64,000 nt of DNA from Candidatus Methanohalarchaeum thermophilum (GTDB lineage Archaea; Halobacteriota; Methanonatronarchaeia; Methanonatronarchaeales; Methanonatronarchaeaceae): positions 806,001 to 870,000 of the forward strand of contig MSDW01000001.1 of the NCBI GenBank assembly GCA_001914405.1, given 5' to 3'. Each line of letters begins with the position of its first letter. Within the stretch, counting starts at the first letter, position 1. Shown here piece after piece: positions 62,520 through 64,000 of the stretch. The notes under the pieces are model-generated. The model was not told the origin of the DNA. It did no database searches and saw only the letters and a list, made by a program, of their open reading frames with translations. The position numbers were made by a program, and so were the translations under genes.

Positions 62520-63593
62520 TTAAAATATCTTTAACTTTTTGAAATTCTCTTTTTTTCTAGAGGTAGCTATAATGTCTCTTTTAACTTCATAGAAATTTCT
62601 TTTTATGTATTTTTTTCCTTCAAATATCTTTTTAAAGATATGTTTTCCAAATTCATCATCCTCTCTGGTGAACAATATGGTTGACCCGTTATGATAGGAT
62701 TCATTTTTAAAAAAATTGTCTGGATCATTATCTCTGATACCAATTATGGGTATGGAAAGCCGGGAAAAGATAGTTCCTCCAAGTATAGTAGTGTCGTCTC
62801 CCACTAAAACGGCTCCACTGATTGAGTCGTAATCTTCTAATACTTCAAATGTTTTAATTGCATTGTGTTCAACAAATAAAACTCCTTTGTCTTGACTTAT
62901 ATCTAATTTATTTGCCTTGAAGTCTTTTCTATTTATCTCTCTTTTTGTAACTATCTTACTTTTTTTCAGGTTAATTTCGTCGATTTTTTGTAAATCCTTT
63001 TCTCTTAATTTAACTCCATCGGCTTCTATTAATCTGCCATCTCTTTCTTTCAATATCACATCTTCCGAGGTGACTTTACCTATTATGTTTCCATTTAACA
63101 GAAGATATTCGCCTTTTTGGGCAGCAGCGATTCTTCTATAAGTAATATTTCTCTTTTTCCAGGTTTTACCTTGAAATCGACTGATGTCTACTATTCGATA
63201 TTCATCAGATTTAAATTCATTTATTATTTTTTCAAAAGTCTTGTTATGGGGTTTTAAGATTATTTTTCTGCCTGGATCTATTCCAATAGCATTGCAGTCA
63301 TTAACCTCGGTTAATAGGTACCGACAATCTGCTTTAAATTTTTTAACGCTATTAAAATGTCCTGCATTAATTATTAGGTCATATTTTCCAGAGTTTTTAC
63401 TTAGCCATTTGCTCCATCTTAAATTAACAAAATCGACTAAATCAGTTATATCATTATCTATTGCACTAATTTTGCCTATAGGGCCAGTTAAAATAGGTTT
63501 AATTTCTTCAAACCTATTAAGTCTCTCTATTAATTTTTTAGCATCCCCTTTATCTATTATCTCGGGCATGTGAAATCTTAGACATATCTTCAT
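62520..63593 (-). CDS. DUF2117 methanogen protein
   Basis: A 357-residue protein of the methanogen-restricted DUF2117 group. Visible are MKICLRFHMPEIIDKGDAKK, LIINAGHFNSVKKFKADCRY, GIDPGRKIILKPHN, and a C-terminal domain with GAVLVGDDTTILGGTIFSRL and IPIIGIRDNDPDNFF, which looks like a nucleotide- or cofactor-binding fold. The function is unknown. It starts 23 bases after the stop of an upstream membrane-protein gene and is probably co-transcribed with it. Confidence 0.8.
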   Translation of the reverse strand: MKICLRFHMPEIIDKGDAKKLIERLNRFEEIKPILTGPIGKISAIDNDITDLVDFVNLRWSKWLSKNSGKYDLIINAGHFNSVKKFKADCRYLLTEVNDCNAIGIDPGRKIILKPHNKTFEKIINEFKSDEYRIVDISRFQGKTWKKRNITYRRIAAAQKGEYLLLNGNIIGKVTSEDVILKERDGRLIEADGVKLREKDLQKIDEINLKKSKIVTKREINRKDFKANKLDISQDKGVLFVEHNAIKTFEVLEDYDSISGAVLVGDDTTILGGTIFSRLSIPIIGIRDNDPDNFFKNESYHNGSTILFTREDDEFGKHIFKKIFEGKKYIKRNFYEVKRDIIATSRKKENFKKLKIF

Positions 63594-63616
63594 TGCTAAG
63601 GTTATTTTCTTGGAGA

Positions 63617-64000
63617 TTAAAAAATTATAAACACAAAAAGTATTATAAAGACTCGAAAGACTAACTCTGCTATAAGACTGATCAAGGCAATTTTAGTTCC
63701 AGTTTCTGCCCCAAAATAAGCTATATCCTCTGGAAGGGAATATCTGAAGAAAAAAATACCGATTGAGATAATACCACCGACTAAAAGTGCCAAAATAATC
63801 TGAATTGAAGTTAAAACTCCTTCGGATAAGAGATTTCCTGCTAATATAATAGATGAATAAACATCTACAAATCGGAGTGCAATTATGGTTGAAGATTCAC
63901 CAGGTAATCCAACTAGCTTTGTAACTGGTTCAGAAAAGTTGGTTATTGGATCAAATAAATTTAAAGATAAAGCTATTGAAGCAACGAGGTATATTATGAC
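63617..64000 (-). CDS. Gate-domain (nucleoside-recognition type) membrane protein, partial
   Basis: The C-terminal 127 residues of a multi-pass membrane protein that continues beyond the window. It has about four helices and the segments VGLPGESSTIIALRFVDVYS and YSLPEDIAYFGAETGTKIAL. The GLPGE loop followed by a similar SLPE loop is typical of the Gate/nucleoside-recognition family, whose archaeal members have no proven transport substrate. It lies upstream of DUF2117 on the same strand. The start codon is outside the window. Confidence 0.65.
   Translation of the reverse strand, partial: VIIYLVASIALSLNLFDPITNFSEPVTKLVGLPGESSTIIALRFVDVYSSIILAGNLLSEGVLTSIQIILALLVGGIISIGIFFFRYSLPEDIAYFGAETGTKIALISLIAELVFRVFIILFVFIIF

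Overview
The window comes from a low-GC, methylotrophic (probably methyl-reducing) methanogen related to the halophilic archaea. Three lines of sequence evidence support this. It carries many genes restricted to methanogens (methanogenesis markers Mmp2, 3, 5, 6, 7, 8, 15, 17, MtxX, DUF2117, MptA). It has methyltransferase modules for methanol and apparently for quaternary amines. It also shows halophile links: a DUF5794 membrane protein, a BCCT osmolyte-type transporter, acidic small proteins and one GC-rich haloarchaeal-type tnpB. Class Methanonatronarchaeia (Methanonatronarchaeum / Methanohalarchaeum type) is the best guess, but it is an inference.

Layout. 1-5.3 kb: tail of a zinc dehydrogenase, a PTPS-like gene and a glycosyltransferase in one operon, then a creatininase-family hydrolase, a small HTH regulator, mptA and tRNA-Ile(GAU). 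6-8.5 kb: aminotransferase, rubrerythrin, DUF5794. 9.3-18.3 kb: a tight twelve-gene cobalamin operon, cbiT-L-F-G-H-C-D-E followed by the cobalt transporter cbiM-N-Q-O. 18.4-24.8 kb: an orphan ABC ATPase, mtaA, cobalamin adenosyltransferase and threonine synthase. 24.9-28.5 kb: operon mmp3-mmp6-mmp5-mmp15. 30.6-38.2 kb: cbiS, cobS, mmp17-mmp7, mmp8, mmp2, mtxX. 38.4-44.5 kb: methanol module mtaC, a divergent HTH regulator, mtaB, then ramA. 47.2-56.9 kb: an accessory methyltransferase operon with three MttB-family proteins lacking any in-frame amber codon, two corrinoid proteins, a BCCT transporter, a ferredoxin-type corrinoid activase and a small membrane protein. 58-64 kb: an amino-acid permease, small acidic or zinc-binding proteins, a ThrH-like phosphatase, DUF2117 and a partial Gate-domain membrane protein.

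The genes fit one metabolic plan. Methyl groups from methanol (MtaB/MtaC) and probably from betaine-like compounds (MttB-family proteins, two corrinoid proteins, BCCT) pass through corrinoid proteins to coenzyme M (MtaA) and are reduced by methyl-CoM reductase. Mmp3, Mmp7 and Mmp17 belong to its activation machinery. The corrinoid demand is met by the cobalamin operon plus cobO, cbiS and cobS. RamA and the RACo-like protein reactivate oxidised corrinoid.

Most longer intergenic gaps are filled by IS200/IS605-type material: three tnpB elements without tnpA, about thirteen non-autonomous palindrome-bounded elements of 320-490 bp, and solo ends. Of the three tnpB genes, one is frameshifted, one has lost its catalytic Glu and one is intact and GC-rich. 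Several non-autonomous elements share a conserved core whose helices show compensatory changes between copies, suggesting a structured RNA. Other notable points are patchwork gene conversion between two tandem mttB paralogues, an abrupt base-composition switch inside a corrinoid gene, and apparent AUA/AUC start codons.
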